Notes: generated by a model not told the origin, from the letters alone. 20,878 nt of DNA from Sulfurimonas sp. (GCA_015487435.1 WFPU01000283.1:1-20878); one strand, 5' to 3'; positions 1 through 8,158 are shown, counted from the first letter of the stretch. Translations and numbers: made by a program.

Positions 1-211
1 ATCTGTTTACTTGCTTAGTTTTCAATGATCTCAAACATCTTTAAACTTCCGTTTTTAAGTCCTAAACATTAGGTCTCTGTGTTTGTGGATGGGAATTATA
101 GACAACTGTTGCTTTGATGTGGCTTAACTTTTTGGTAAGAACTTAAAAATTGATTTTTTTGGAAGAATCTGAATGTTGATTTAATCAACAACTATATTTT
201 ATAGTTATTGA
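1..211 (-). promoter_or_regulatory. Putative rRNA-operon promoter and leader at window edge
   Basis: Read on the minus strand, this stretch holds a perfect TATAAT (plus-strand 95-100) followed by the C-rich discriminator TTCCCATCC, which stands out in very AT-rich surroundings and is typical of strong growth-rate-controlled rRNA or tRNA promoters. Upstream of it is an A/T-tract region (about 121-165) like an UP element; I see no good -35 hexamer. Downstream, near 10-35, the transcript would contain GATCATTGAAAACTAAGC, which resembles the conserved pre-rRNA leader motif (ATCTTTGAAAACT-type) that precedes 16S or 23S genes. No rRNA gene lies inside the window; it would start to the left of base 1. 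This is an inference from motifs only. Confidence 0.4.
174..206 (-). terminator. Double hairpin just after the FdhF-like gene
   Basis: Two adjacent perfect 7-bp stems with 3-nt loops: AACTATA/TATAGTT at 190-206 and TGTTGAT/ATCAACA at 174-190. They begin only a few bases beyond the stop codon at 212-214 of the minus-strand oxidoreductase gene. There is no strong T-run directly behind the second stem on the minus strand, so termination efficiency is uncertain; the pair may also insulate the promoter at about 95-100 from read-through. Confidence 0.4.
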
Positions 212-2296
212 TTATTGTGGAATTACTCTAACTCGTAATGATTTAAATCTTGCAGTAGCTACAAATTCATCAGCTTCATCTCCAAAAAGTGCATTAACTC
301 GAGATATAGCATGATGATATGTTACAAACAAAGTTCTAGGTTTAATCTTTTGTGAATATTTTACTGTTAAAACTGTAGTTTCACCATATTTTGTTTTTAA
401 TATTACTTTGTTACCTAATGTATCTTTATCTTCAATAGAAGCTTGTAAAATATCTTCACTATAGTTTTTATTAAGTTTTTTTGATAAATTAGATTGTGAA
501 GAGTTATTATACTGAGCTAATATTCGTCCTGTCGTTAAATAAAAACCATCTAATGTATCTTTGTAAAAATCTTTATCTAAAATTTCTTGCACCATACCTC
601 TTTGCTGATACTGCTTATAAGCATATCTACCTAAACCATCATCTGTTCTAAAATCAAGCAAGTGAAGTATTGGAGTATCTTCACTGTGTATAGGCCATTG
701 CATACCACGCTTTCTATGCCTCTTAAGTCTATAATATTTTGCCCCTGCAAAATGATTTGGGGTTACTTCTGTAACTTCATGCCAAATATCTTCACTTGTT
801 TTATGTTTAAAATCACCGCCTAGTTTTTCAGTAAGAAGTTTTATTACTTCCCAATCATCAGGTAGGTCACTCTCAACTAAAGGTTGCGAAAGATGTAAAC
901 GCCTTATTGCATTAATATAAACGCCTGTTTTTTCATACGCAGATTTAACACCTATTATAATATCTGCATATTTAGTAATATCGGTCATAAATAATTCTTG
1001 AACCATAACAAAGTCTAGTTTTTTCATAGCTTTATCTATTTTATTTATATTTGAGTGAACATGAGTAATATCCTCTCCCATATTAAACAATGCTTTAATT
1101 CGACCCTCTAGCATAGCATCTACCATATGTGGAGTCATTAAGCCTGTTACTGGAGAATCTTTGTAACCTGCTAAATAATAGGGTAAGCATCCCATATCAC
1201 ATGCGCCTTGTACATTGTTTTGTCCACGAAGAGGCATCAATCCTGCACCACGTTTTCCTACATTTCCTGTCATTAAGGCTAAGTGTGTTATTGCCATAAC
1301 TGCATATGAACCGTCTAGATGTTGAGATACACCTAATCCCCAAAATATCATAGAATCTTTAACAGCATATTCGCGAGCAATATTTGGAATCATTTTAGCT
1401 AAATATTCATAGCCCTCAACATCTTTAAAATAATCTGGATTTGCATAAGGATCATTTAAAATTTTCTCTTTAAATTCATCAAAACCTTTTGTACGATTAT
1501 TTATAAAACTTCTATCATATATCTCTTCGTTAATTATTACATATGCCATCATATTTAAAATAAGAAGGTTAGATTCATAAGGGATTATACAATTATGCTT
1601 AGCATATTTTACAAGTTTTGTTTCACGAACATCGATTACAGCTAAAGCATTATGTTTTTTTGCAACATCTATTATACGATTAGCAACTATTGGATGAGCT
1701 TCCATGGTATTGGAGCCAATAACTAACATAAATTTTGCATTATATATATCTGCATAAGGGTTAGTTGATGCGCCCTCACCTATTGTAGTTTTCATACCCT
1801 TAAGGGATGGACCATGACAAATCCTACCACAGTTGTCAATATGTGGTGAATTCATAATTTCTCTACAAAACTTTTGAAAAGAGTATGCACTCTCACAACT
1901 AGTTCTAGCTCCACCTACTGCACAAAAACTATCTCCGCCATAAGTAGATTTTATCTCTTGAAGTTTCATCGCTGCAGCAGATGTAGCAGTTTCTAAATCA
2001 CAAGTTACAAATTCATCATCAAAAGATATTATTTTATCAGCAATAGCATTTTGAATATTTGGATTTTTTTTCAAAAAAGATTTTCTAATACGAGGCTCTC
2101 TAACACGATTTTCAGATGCTACAAAATCAAACCCGAATTTACCTTTAATACAAAGCTTACCTTGTGATACAACACCATCTTTTTGTGCATAAATTTTGAT
2201 TATTTTATTATCTTTAACCATTCCAACAATATCACAACCTACACCACAATAAGTACAGACACTTTCTATCTCCTTTATTGTATTATCGTTCACCAT
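212..2296 (-). CDS. fdhF: FdhF-like formate dehydrogenase / molybdopterin oxidoreductase
   Basis: 694 aa, about the length of E. coli formate dehydrogenase H (715 aa), and similar to it along the whole chain. An N-terminal [4Fe-4S] site is formed by C14, C17, C21 and C49, with K51 at the place of the electron-relay Lys. The active-site segment is GRICHGPS with C160-H161, so the Mo/W ligand is Cys where the E. coli enzyme has selenocysteine. The loop RGQNNVQGACDMG (R357) matches the conserved Arg region of FdhF, and the C-terminal part is the dinucleotide-binding domain. No Tat signal is present, so it should act in the cytoplasm. The likely reaction is formate to CO2 plus electrons, but there is no iron-sulfur or NAD subunit beside it, so its electron partner is unknown and another substrate cannot be excluded. 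It lies 97 bp downstream of the SulP gene on the same strand and has an AAGGG-type ribosome site. The symbol is by resemblance, not proven orthology. Confidence 0.8.
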   Translation of the reverse strand: MVNDNTIKEIESVCTYCGVGCDIVGMVKDNKIIKIYAQKDGVVSQGKLCIKGKFGFDFVASENRVREPRIRKSFLKKNPNIQNAIADKIISFDDEFVTCDLETATSAAAMKLQEIKSTYGGDSFCAVGGARTSCESAYSFQKFCREIMNSPHIDNCGRICHGPSLKGMKTTIGEGASTNPYADIYNAKFMLVIGSNTMEAHPIVANRIIDVAKKHNALAVIDVRETKLVKYAKHNCIIPYESNLLILNMMAYVIINEEIYDRSFINNRTKGFDEFKEKILNDPYANPDYFKDVEGYEYLAKMIPNIAREYAVKDSMIFWGLGVSQHLDGSYAVMAITHLALMTGNVGKRGAGLMPLRGQNNVQGACDMGCLPYYLAGYKDSPVTGLMTPHMVDAMLEGRIKALFNMGEDITHVHSNINKIDKAMKKLDFVMVQELFMTDITKYADIIIGVKSAYEKTGVYINAIRRLHLSQPLVESDLPDDWEVIKLLTEKLGGDFKHKTSEDIWHEVTEVTPNHFAGAKYYRLKRHRKRGMQWPIHSEDTPILHLLDFRTDDGLGRYAYKQYQQRGMVQEILDKDFYKDTLDGFYLTTGRILAQYNNSSQSNLSKKLNKNYSEDILQASIEDKDTLGNKVILKTKYGETTVLTVKYSQKIKPRTLFVTYHHAISRVNALFGDEADEFVATARFKSLRVRVIPQ

Positions 2297-2393
2297 TATA
2301 TCAACCCTTTTAGTTAAATTATTACACTTTTACGCAACATAACAAAATTAAAATCCTGAAATAGTAGCACCATAGATATTTTTAATGAATAAT

Positions 2394-3710
2394 TTAGTTT
2401 ATTTTTTCATCATCTTCTTTAAATTTTTGAAAATATTTTCGAATAATTGTACCTGATTGCATACTCTCTATTTTTGAAAAAATCACATAACTGATAACAG
2501 CATGAGCTAATAGGGTAATAATTAATCCTTCAAAAATACCTACTTTAAAAACCAGCAAAGCACAAAGAGTTGCAAGCAATAGCGCATAAGGACCATATGA
2601 AGCTACATGTAATAACCCTAAGATCATTTTAGCGCCCACAAATGCCATAATTATAGCTAATGCAAAATACGGTAAGGTATCTAAATATTGAACATTGAAT
2701 ACAAAAAATGTAATAACTAAACCAATTATTAATACAGAAAATTTAGTATAAGCACCTGCCAAATGATTAGTTGAGGATTTAGCTAAACCGTCTAAATTAG
2801 TCATACCACCAAAAAAACTCGCTCCCATGTTTGACACCCATATAGCTAATAGTGAGTTATTTGAATTACAAGGTCTCTTTAAAGGATCAATTTTTTCAAT
2901 AGCTGCGTTACTCATTACTTGCTCAATTACATCAACTACTGCCAACATTAGTGAAAAGAAAATCGCGTATACCCACAAGTATACAGAATCAAAATTTGGT
3001 ATTGGTAATCCAATATTAAAATCAATATCTTCAACTTTTAGCATTCTAACATCAAGAAAAATTGAAGCTATTATACCAAATGCAATTAAAGCAAAATATG
3101 GTAATGCAGGCTTGGTAGTTTTGAATTTTTTAAATAATCCAAGAAATAAAATGGTTCCAATAATTGATAGCACAACCACTTGAATACGTGCATCCGACCA
3201 AAACTCTTCATTTGCTACCATGCCAACAGGGAGCATCCAAAGAAAAGGTAAAAATTTCAATGCGATTTTTAAACCAATTCCTGCTAGTAAGCCCTCTACT
3301 AGGTAAGCAGGCACAGCTTTTAATAAATATCGTTGCCAGTCATACTTCCAGATTATAGCTTGAAAAGTGGCTGTTAAAAAAATAATAAATGCCATATTTT
3401 CAATACCAAAAGTTGCTACACCCATCGCTAAAATAGGTGCTAAACCTGCAGCAATACCTGGTGCTCCAATAAAATTACCTGGACGAAACCAAGCAAATAA
3501 AAAGCCTATAAAAGAAGCAAAAGCAACAGTTGCTAATCCTACTTGAATAGGATAATCAGACATCATAGCGATACCAATAGATAATGGGATAGCCATAGTT
3601 GCTGTTATAATACCCGCTTGAATGTCACGACCAGCATATTTTGCAACAAATGCAGCAGAACCATAATCAGTATTCTGAACTTGTTCAGGTTTTATATTTT
3701 TTTTTGCCAT
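2394..3710 (-). CDS. SulP/SLC26-family anion permease without STAS domain
   Basis: 438 aa, strongly hydrophobic, with roughly ten to twelve membrane segments between residues 29 and 412. The N-terminal stretch DIQAGIITATMAIPLSIGIA (29-48) and the later GASFFGGM (296-303) followed by a Ser-Ser-x-Asn...GA motif (312-320) are the hallmarks of the SulP family of inner-membrane anion transporters. The C-terminal tail (412-438) is short and charged; the regulatory STAS domain common in the family is missing. Substrate cannot be read from sequence: sulfate, bicarbonate, molybdate or another oxyanion are all possible. Its place ahead of a molybdoenzyme and next to the nar locus makes molybdate or an anion linked to nitrate or formate metabolism worth considering, but that is only inference. 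The start has an AAAGGA site unusually far (about 13 bp) upstream. Confidence 0.8.
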   Translation of the reverse strand: MAKKNIKPEQVQNTDYGSAAFVAKYAGRDIQAGIITATMAIPLSIGIAMMSDYPIQVGLATVAFASFIGFLFAWFRPGNFIGAPGIAAGLAPILAMGVATFGIENMAFIIFLTATFQAIIWKYDWQRYLLKAVPAYLVEGLLAGIGLKIALKFLPFLWMLPVGMVANEEFWSDARIQVVVLSIIGTILFLGLFKKFKTTKPALPYFALIAFGIIASIFLDVRMLKVEDIDFNIGLPIPNFDSVYLWVYAIFFSLMLAVVDVIEQVMSNAAIEKIDPLKRPCNSNNSLLAIWVSNMGASFFGGMTNLDGLAKSSTNHLAGAYTKFSVLIIGLVITFFVFNVQYLDTLPYFALAIIMAFVGAKMILGLLHVASYGPYALLLATLCALLVFKVGIFEGLIITLLAHAVISYVIFSKIESMQSGTIIRKYFQKFKEDDEKIN

Positions 3711-3777
3711 AATATTTAATTCATCCTTTATAATAATACTAAGTTAGTAAAACTTTTTAACGAAAATTTAATAACCG

Positions 3778-3783
3778 ATTATA
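3778..3783 (-). promoter_or_regulatory. Candidate -10 box for the SulP gene
   Basis: Minus-strand TATAAT followed by CGG, placed so that transcription would start near 3771, giving a leader of about 60 nt. The position 17 bp upstream shows no consensus -35, which is common for promoters in Campylobacterota (established for Campylobacter and Helicobacter), so this is a weak call in AT-rich DNA. Confidence 0.3.
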
Positions 3784-4071
3784 TCAGCTATAAATAAATA
3801 AATATACTAAAATTTTATAGTAATATAATACTATAATGAAGCATTTTTTCAAGTTCAATAAAACAAGTTTTCTTATTCTATCTGTTCACGATACTAATAG
3901 TAACAGTTTTTATCTCCTACAATCTAATATATTATCAAATTACTAAATGTCTTCTTTTTTTTTCATAATTTTCATACATTTTTATCCTCAGATGGGAGAT
4001 TTTATTTTTTAATTATGAACATTAAAAGTGTAGTTTAATTGTTGTCATTAGCTTTGATTTTGGATGAAAAA

Positions 4072-4113
4072 ATTACAATAGTTAAATTACAATAGTTAAA
4101 TTGCATTAGTTAT
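4072..4113. repeat. Three-copy 14-bp tandem repeat
   Basis: The unit ATTACAATAGTTAA occurs twice exactly (4072-4085, 4086-4099) and a third time in diverged form (ATTGCATTAGTTAT, 4100-4113). It lies in the non-coding region downstream of narK2. It may be simple slippage; no function is evident. Confidence 0.7.
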
Positions 4114-4190
4114 AGCAAGAGGTTAACAAAGATTACAAAAAAATAAAAGAGAATTAGCCGACTTGTTTAGAGGAGGGAGGGGTTCAATAC

Positions 4191-4220
4191 ATAAAGACTC
4201 GAAATCACTCGAGTCTTTAT
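4191..4220 (-). terminator. Terminator hairpin of the narK1-hemerythrin-narK2 operon
   Basis: Perfect 12-bp inverted repeat ATAAAGACTCGA / TCGAGTCTTTAT separated by 6 nt, 13 bp beyond the narK2 stop. On the minus strand the right arm ends in CTTTAT and is followed by GTATT, so the U-tract is short; the strong stem and position make it a credible intrinsic terminator. Confidence 0.6.
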
Positions 4221-4233
4221 ATTATTCAAAAAA

Positions 4234-5790
4234 TTAACACTTAATTTCTGAATTTTTTCTATCATAGTAGTAAATATTTAAGGCTAAACAAACTATATAA
4301 TAAGCGATAAAACCATAAAGAGCATACTCTGCATGTCCCGCTTTAATTTGTTGACCAAATAGTTTAGGCATAATAAATGCACCATATGCACCAATAGCAG
4401 CAGTCCAACCTAGAACTGGACCAGCTTGTTCTTTATTGAAGATATATGGGATACTTCTAAATGTAGAACCATTACCAATACCAGTACCAGCAAATAGAGC
4501 CATAAATCCCCAGAAAAACGGCCACCAATATTGTTCAGCAGCAACAGCAGCACCATCAATAGCAGCTACTTCTCTAGCTCTTACAATAAAGTAAGCAACA
4601 AATAAAGCAGAAACGACTTGTAAAATAGTACTCCAAGTAGTAACTCTTGCTCCACTATGAACTTTATCTGATAACCAACCACCTAGAGGTCTAATTAAAG
4701 CACCAACTAATGGTCCTAAGAATGCGTAAGCAAATGGATTAATCTCACCACCAAAGATATCTTGAATAAGTTTAGGAAAAGATGCAGCATAACCAATAAA
4801 TGAACCAAATGTCATAACATAGATAATAGTCATAATCCATGTATGCTTATTGCTAAATATTGCAAATTGTTTATCTAAATTACCTTTTAACTCGCCTGGT
4901 GATAAATATTTCATCATAGCTAATGTAACAATTACAGCTACTGGAATAACTATCCACATATTGATTTTTAAAGCAATTAGCATATATGCAGCGATAGCAG
5001 CACCAACAATACCAAATGCTAATAATAAAATAATTTTACTAAATTCACTAACGTAACTACCCAATTTTGGTGTAGCTGTTTTAAGATTGTTCATACCAAA
5101 AAATGAAGCTAATACAGTAATAATAATTAACGGTACCCACACCCATGCAGCATCTTGAATATATACTATTTTTTCAGAACCTGGCATTTGCATACCTGAA
5201 CTAAACGCACCACCTGCAAGCATTAATGGAATTAAGAACTGCATAGTACTTACACCTAAGTTTCCAAGACCAGCATTTAAACCTAATGATGTACCTTGAA
5301 CTCTCTTAGGATAAAAGAAAGAGATGTTTGACATTGAAGATGAGAAGTTACCACCACCAAAACCAGATGTTGCAGCAAGTACAGCTAAAACAGCGTAAGG
5401 AACATCTTTATTTCCCATAGCCCAACCAGCACCAAATGCAGGAATTAAAAGAAGAGCAGTTGTGAGGAAAATTACATTTCTACCACCACCAATACTAATT
5501 AAAAATCCGTTTGGAATTCTAAGTGTAGCACCTGCTAGACCTGCTACCGCTGGTAGTGTCCACAACATTGCATTAATTTGAGCCCAATCTTCAGGCGTTT
5601 GTGGATTCATACCTAGTGTAAATCCCATTTTTTTCATCTGTACGATAAGCATACCCCACATTAGCCATACTGAGAAAGCTAACAATAGTGCTGGAATTGA
5701 AATCCAAAGGTTTCTAGTAGCTATGCTCTTACCTTCTTTATCCCAAAACTTGTCGTCCTCAACGTCCCATTTTTCTATGTTAATTGCCAT
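4234..5790 (-). CDS. narK: NarK2-type nitrate/nitrite antiporter
   Basis: 518 aa inner-membrane MFS protein of the nitrate/nitrite porter family. The nitrate signature lies at about 143-187 (SGFGGGNFSSSMSN...SLGLNAGLGNLGVS), and the two substrate-binding Arg known from E. coli NarK are matched by R91 in TM2 (LRIPNG) and R367 in TM8 (IRPLGG). The N-terminal WD.EDDKFWDKEG..IATRNLWISIPALLLAF block is typical of the NarK2/E. coli NarK branch, which exchanges nitrate for nitrite. It is longer than E. coli NarK (463 aa), mainly through an extra hydrophobic pair at about 252-297 between TM6 and TM7. The start codon overlaps the end of the hemerythrin gene by 11 bp, with AAGGA about 8 bp upstream, indicating translational coupling. 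It is the last gene of its operon. Confidence 0.92.
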   Translation of the reverse strand: MAINIEKWDVEDDKFWDKEGKSIATRNLWISIPALLLAFSVWLMWGMLIVQMKKMGFTLGMNPQTPEDWAQINAMLWTLPAVAGLAGATLRIPNGFLISIGGGRNVIFLTTALLLIPAFGAGWAMGNKDVPYAVLAVLAATSGFGGGNFSSSMSNISFFYPKRVQGTSLGLNAGLGNLGVSTMQFLIPLMLAGGAFSSGMQMPGSEKIVYIQDAAWVWVPLIIITVLASFFGMNNLKTATPKLGSYVSEFSKIILLLAFGIVGAAIAAYMLIALKINMWIVIPVAVIVTLAMMKYLSPGELKGNLDKQFAIFSNKHTWIMTIIYVMTFGSFIGYAASFPKLIQDIFGGEINPFAYAFLGPLVGALIRPLGGWLSDKVHSGARVTTWSTILQVVSALFVAYFIVRAREVAAIDGAAVAAEQYWWPFFWGFMALFAGTGIGNGSTFRSIPYIFNKEQAGPVLGWTAAIGAYGAFIMPKLFGQQIKAGHAEYALYGFIAYYIVCLALNIYYYDRKNSEIKC

Positions 5791-6442
5791 ATTTTTGTTC
5801 CTTGTTAAGATTATCTAACATCTCTGTTAGTTCTTCATTTGAGAGTTTATTTTGCGCATAGTTAAAGATAATTGTATCTTCTCTATAAATATGCACTTTT
5901 AATAACTCCACTAATTCTTTTGCTTGAACCACTGCTGCATCCAAAATAATAATACGTGACCTTTCGTCAGGTATTCTTGAAAATAGTGCAAACAGATTAA
6001 AAGTAACTGATGATAATTGTAACGCTCTTGTATGTTCATCTTCTAAAACATCAATCGCATTAAAAAAATCACCACTTTTAGAGTGATCTCCAGTTTCATT
6101 CATAATTCTACTAATAACTGGGAAGATTGTTTTTTCTTCCTCAATATTATGTGGTCTTACTTCTTCGTCAAAAAAAGTATAAAATTTTAACAATCTTTCG
6201 TTAACTTCTTTATCTACTTTTCCACTCTCTATCATTGCAAGAGTTTCTTCAAAATTTGTTAAAACGCTATCATAATCTTTATGATCATCCGTAAATTTTT
6301 GCAATAGAGGGTGCAGTTCCTCATAAGGTATCTGCTCATCTATTTTGGGTGGATTATAAGCTTCTGGCGGAGAATAAGGCGAAGCCCCTCCCCCATCATT
6401 TATTTCCACCTCTGGTTCGTTATTTGTTAGATTAAAATCCAT
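5780..6442 (-). CDS. Hemerythrin-like di-iron protein
   Basis: 220 aa, soluble, no signal peptide. After a Gly/Pro-rich, probably unstructured N-terminus (1-45) comes a four-helix hemerythrin-type domain (about 46-205) with a full ligand set: H54, H98-x3-E102, H137 and H184-x3-E188. Proteins of this family bind O2 or NO at a di-iron site, or act in repair of iron-sulfur centres (YtfE/RIC group); which of these applies here cannot be told. It sits between two nitrate transporters: 48 bp after narK1 and overlapping narK2 by 11 bp, with AAAGGA before its start. The context suggests a role in dealing with O2 or NO during nitrate respiration, or in sensing them; that is inference. The acidic, Pro-rich extension is not part of the usual domain. 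Confidence 0.85.
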   Translation of the reverse strand: MDFNLTNNEPEVEINDGGGASPYSPPEAYNPPKIDEQIPYEELHPLLQKFTDDHKDYDSVLTNFEETLAMIESGKVDKEVNERLLKFYTFFDEEVRPHNIEEEKTIFPVISRIMNETGDHSKSGDFFNAIDVLEDEHTRALQLSSVTFNLFALFSRIPDERSRIIILDAAVVQAKELVELLKVHIYREDTIIFNYAQNKLSNEELTEMLDNLNKEQKYGN

Positions 6443-6490
6443 TTATTTCCTTTGTATAATCAATTTGTTTTAAAAAGTGATTATAACACA

Positions 6491-7951
6491 TTAACTTCTT
6501 TCATGAACCGGTTCTTTTAATAACCACCATATACCAGCTAATGAAATTGCAGCCATAACTGCCCATGCACTAGACCAAAGTCCAGTGTAATTTAGTAAGT
6601 AACCAAATATAATTGGTGTAAAAAAACCACCAAGTCCACCTAGAACACCTACTACACCACCAACCATACCAACATCTTCAGGATATTGTTCTGGTATATA
6701 TTTATAAACAGCTGCTTTACCAATACCCCAGATTGCACCAATGAGAACTGCTAGTACTGCAAAAATCCAAACATTAGCTTGGAATGATATTCTAGTAGTA
6801 CCTTTAACTAAAAGTTGTTTTTTCTTAACTTTATCACCAACTTTTACTACAGCTTCTTGCCATGTATTTTTTATTGGAAAGATATACATTTCATCACTAT
6901 CGATAAGATTTTCTTCTTGGTGAGGTTGTTTTGGAGTAAATTTATATACTCTTTTACCAACCGTAACTGAATCTTCTGTTACTGCTGTTACAACACCAGG
7001 GATTTTAGCTATTACACCTTTTCCTGGAGAGTACATATCAACTTTAGGTATTAATAACATCGCACTAATTACTAACGAGCTAACAAGTACCCAAGCCATA
7101 ACTTTTCTTCCACCATATACATCTGATAACCAACCACCAAATGCACGAATAACACCTGAAGGAAAGCTAAATGCTGCAGCAAATAAACCTGCTGTTACAA
7201 GCGGCAAATAGTATACATTAACAAAATATGGAACAAGCCATTGTGAAAATGCAACAAAACAACCAAATACTAAGAAATACCATAAACCAAATTTCCATAC
7301 TTGTAAATCTTTAAGTGGCACCATCATTTTTGCTAACGTTTTTTTAGCAGCTGATGTTTTTTTATTTTCAGTCCCAATCAAAAATATTACTGCTGTAACT
7401 AATAACATAATTGCGTAATATACTGGAAGTACACGCCAACCCTCTGGATTATCTCCAGCAGTTAAACCTAATAGTATAGTTGGAGCTAATAATGCTGTTC
7501 CTGCGGCACCTGCGTTACCCGCACCAAAAATACCTAATGCAAAACCTTGATTCTTTTTAGGATACCACACGGATGTAAAAGCAATACCAATGGCAAATGT
7601 CGCACCTGTTATACCAAATCCAAAACTACACCATGCATACTCTGCAAAAGTTTCTGCTTTAGAAAGTAGGTACATAGGAATAGCTGCAATAGCTAGTGTA
7701 CCTGCAAATATATATTTACCACCAAATTTATCGGTTAATATACCTGCTGGAAACCTCATTAACGCACCTGTCAATATAGGAATCCCCATTAACCAGCCAA
7801 TCTCTACAGCGTCCCAATCAAATATTTCGTTACTCACTAAAAAAGTAACTAATACACCATTTAATAACCATGCAGAAAACGCTACCGTAAATGCAAATGT
7901 ATTAAAGAATAACATTCTGTGCGATTTGCTAGTTGCTTCTATTACATTCAT
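6491..7951 (-). CDS. narK: NarK1-type nitrate transporter with periplasmic insertion
   Basis: 486 aa MFS protein of the nitrate/nitrite porter family, inner membrane. Membrane segments: TM1 about 13-37, TM2 50-72, TM3 80-98, TM4 105-128, TM5 136-163, TM6 174-192, TM7 218-245, TM8 250-275, TM9 283-301, TM10 392-412, TM11 428-453, TM12 458-477. R66 (MRFPAG, TM2) and R269 (IRAFGG, TM8) match the nitrate-binding Arg pair; the nitrate signature lies in TM5 (QGFALGIFGAGNAGAAG). NarK1-type proteins are thought to be proton/nitrate symporters. Between TM9 and TM10, in a loop predicted to face the periplasm, is an added beta-rich stretch of about 90 residues (302-391). First gene of an operon with the hemerythrin and narK2; AAGGAT lies 7 bp before the ATG. 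It follows the nar operon by 431 bp. Confidence 0.9.
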   Translation of the reverse strand: MNVIEATSKSHRMLFFNTFAFTVAFSAWLLNGVLVTFLVSNEIFDWDAVEIGWLMGIPILTGALMRFPAGILTDKFGGKYIFAGTLAIAAIPMYLLSKAETFAEYAWCSFGFGITGATFAIGIAFTSVWYPKKNQGFALGIFGAGNAGAAGTALLAPTILLGLTAGDNPEGWRVLPVYYAIMLLVTAVIFLIGTENKKTSAAKKTLAKMMVPLKDLQVWKFGLWYFLVFGCFVAFSQWLVPYFVNVYYLPLVTAGLFAAAFSFPSGVIRAFGGWLSDVYGGRKVMAWVLVSSLVISAMLLIPKVDMYSPGKGVIAKIPGVVTAVTEDSVTVGKRVYKFTPKQPHQEENLIDSDEMYIFPIKNTWQEAVVKVGDKVKKKQLLVKGTTRISFQANVWIFAVLAVLIGAIWGIGKAAVYKYIPEQYPEDVGMVGGVVGVLGGLGGFFTPIIFGYLLNYTGLWSSAWAVMAAISLAGIWWLLKEPVHERS

Positions 7952-7981
7952 TGTGAATCCTTATAAAAACTTAAATGTGGC

Positions 7982-8080
7982 TATTAAATATCTAGGATAA
8001 GAAAAGATAAAGAATAGCTTTAAAAATTATAAGCTAATCTTCATTAAGTATACCTTAAAAATTAGTTATTTTCAGGTCTT
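7982..8080. repeat. Diverged repeat copy carrying a narI-3'-end-like remnant
   Basis: The part 8008-8080 aligns with 8330-8401, the region of the narI stop codon plus its terminator: shared blocks are TAAAGAATAGCTT, AAGCTA.TCTT.ATTAA and TAAAAATTAGTTATTTT.AGGTCTT. On the minus strand it reads IRPENN-stop, against IQRPKNN-stop at the end of NarI, followed by an imperfect version of the same hairpin. The left part (7982-8060) also aligns without gaps with 8205-8283 at about 70 percent identity. The simplest reading is an old duplication that has decayed. Confidence 0.6.
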
Positions 8081-8158
8081 ATGAAGTCTCTGTGTATAGT
8101 AACAATTATATAACAGTTTAATAATTTAATTTAAATAAATAGTGCAAAAACAATTAAA

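Larger units (their letters stand above)
3711..4233. other. Intergenic region, SulP promoter side and narK2 3' side
   Basis: 523 bp with no convincing gene. For the minus-strand SulP gene it holds a candidate -10 TATAAT (plus-strand 3778-3783) about 65 bp upstream of the start codon, without a recognisable -35. In the part nearer the narK2 gene there is a short 14-bp tandem repeat (4072-4113), a G-rich run (GAGGAGGGAGGGG, about 4170-4182) and the narK2 terminator hairpin (4191-4220). The remainder is AT-rich sequence in which I see nothing. Confidence 0.6.

Noticed and set aside
73..82. Shared 10-mer GTCTCTGTGT near 73 and 8086
   Set aside because: No extension of similarity on either side; a chance match.
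212..2296. Assimilatory or periplasmic nitrate reductase (NasA/NapA) as identity of the first molybdoenzyme
   Set aside because: The Mo-ligand segment is GRICHGPS and the RGQNNVQGACDMG loop is present, both features of the formate dehydrogenase group; NasA and NapA have different active-site contexts, and there is no Tat signal.
2827..3183. 118-aa open frame on the plus strand
   Set aside because: It lies antisense inside the SulP permease gene, lacks a ribosome site and has no family resemblance.
4072..4113. CRISPR-like array
   Set aside because: The 14-bp units are directly adjacent with no spacers and only three copies, so it is a simple tandem repeat.
7590..8000. 136-aa plus-strand frame spanning the narK1 start
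   Set aside because: Antisense to the first third of narK1, no ribosome site, low-complexity Ala/Asn/Val content typical of a reversed membrane-protein gene.
8068..8130. Short minus-strand open frame ending IRPENN-stop as a real small gene
   Set aside because: Only about 21 codons, no start codon or ribosome site; better explained as a decayed remnant within a repeat copy.
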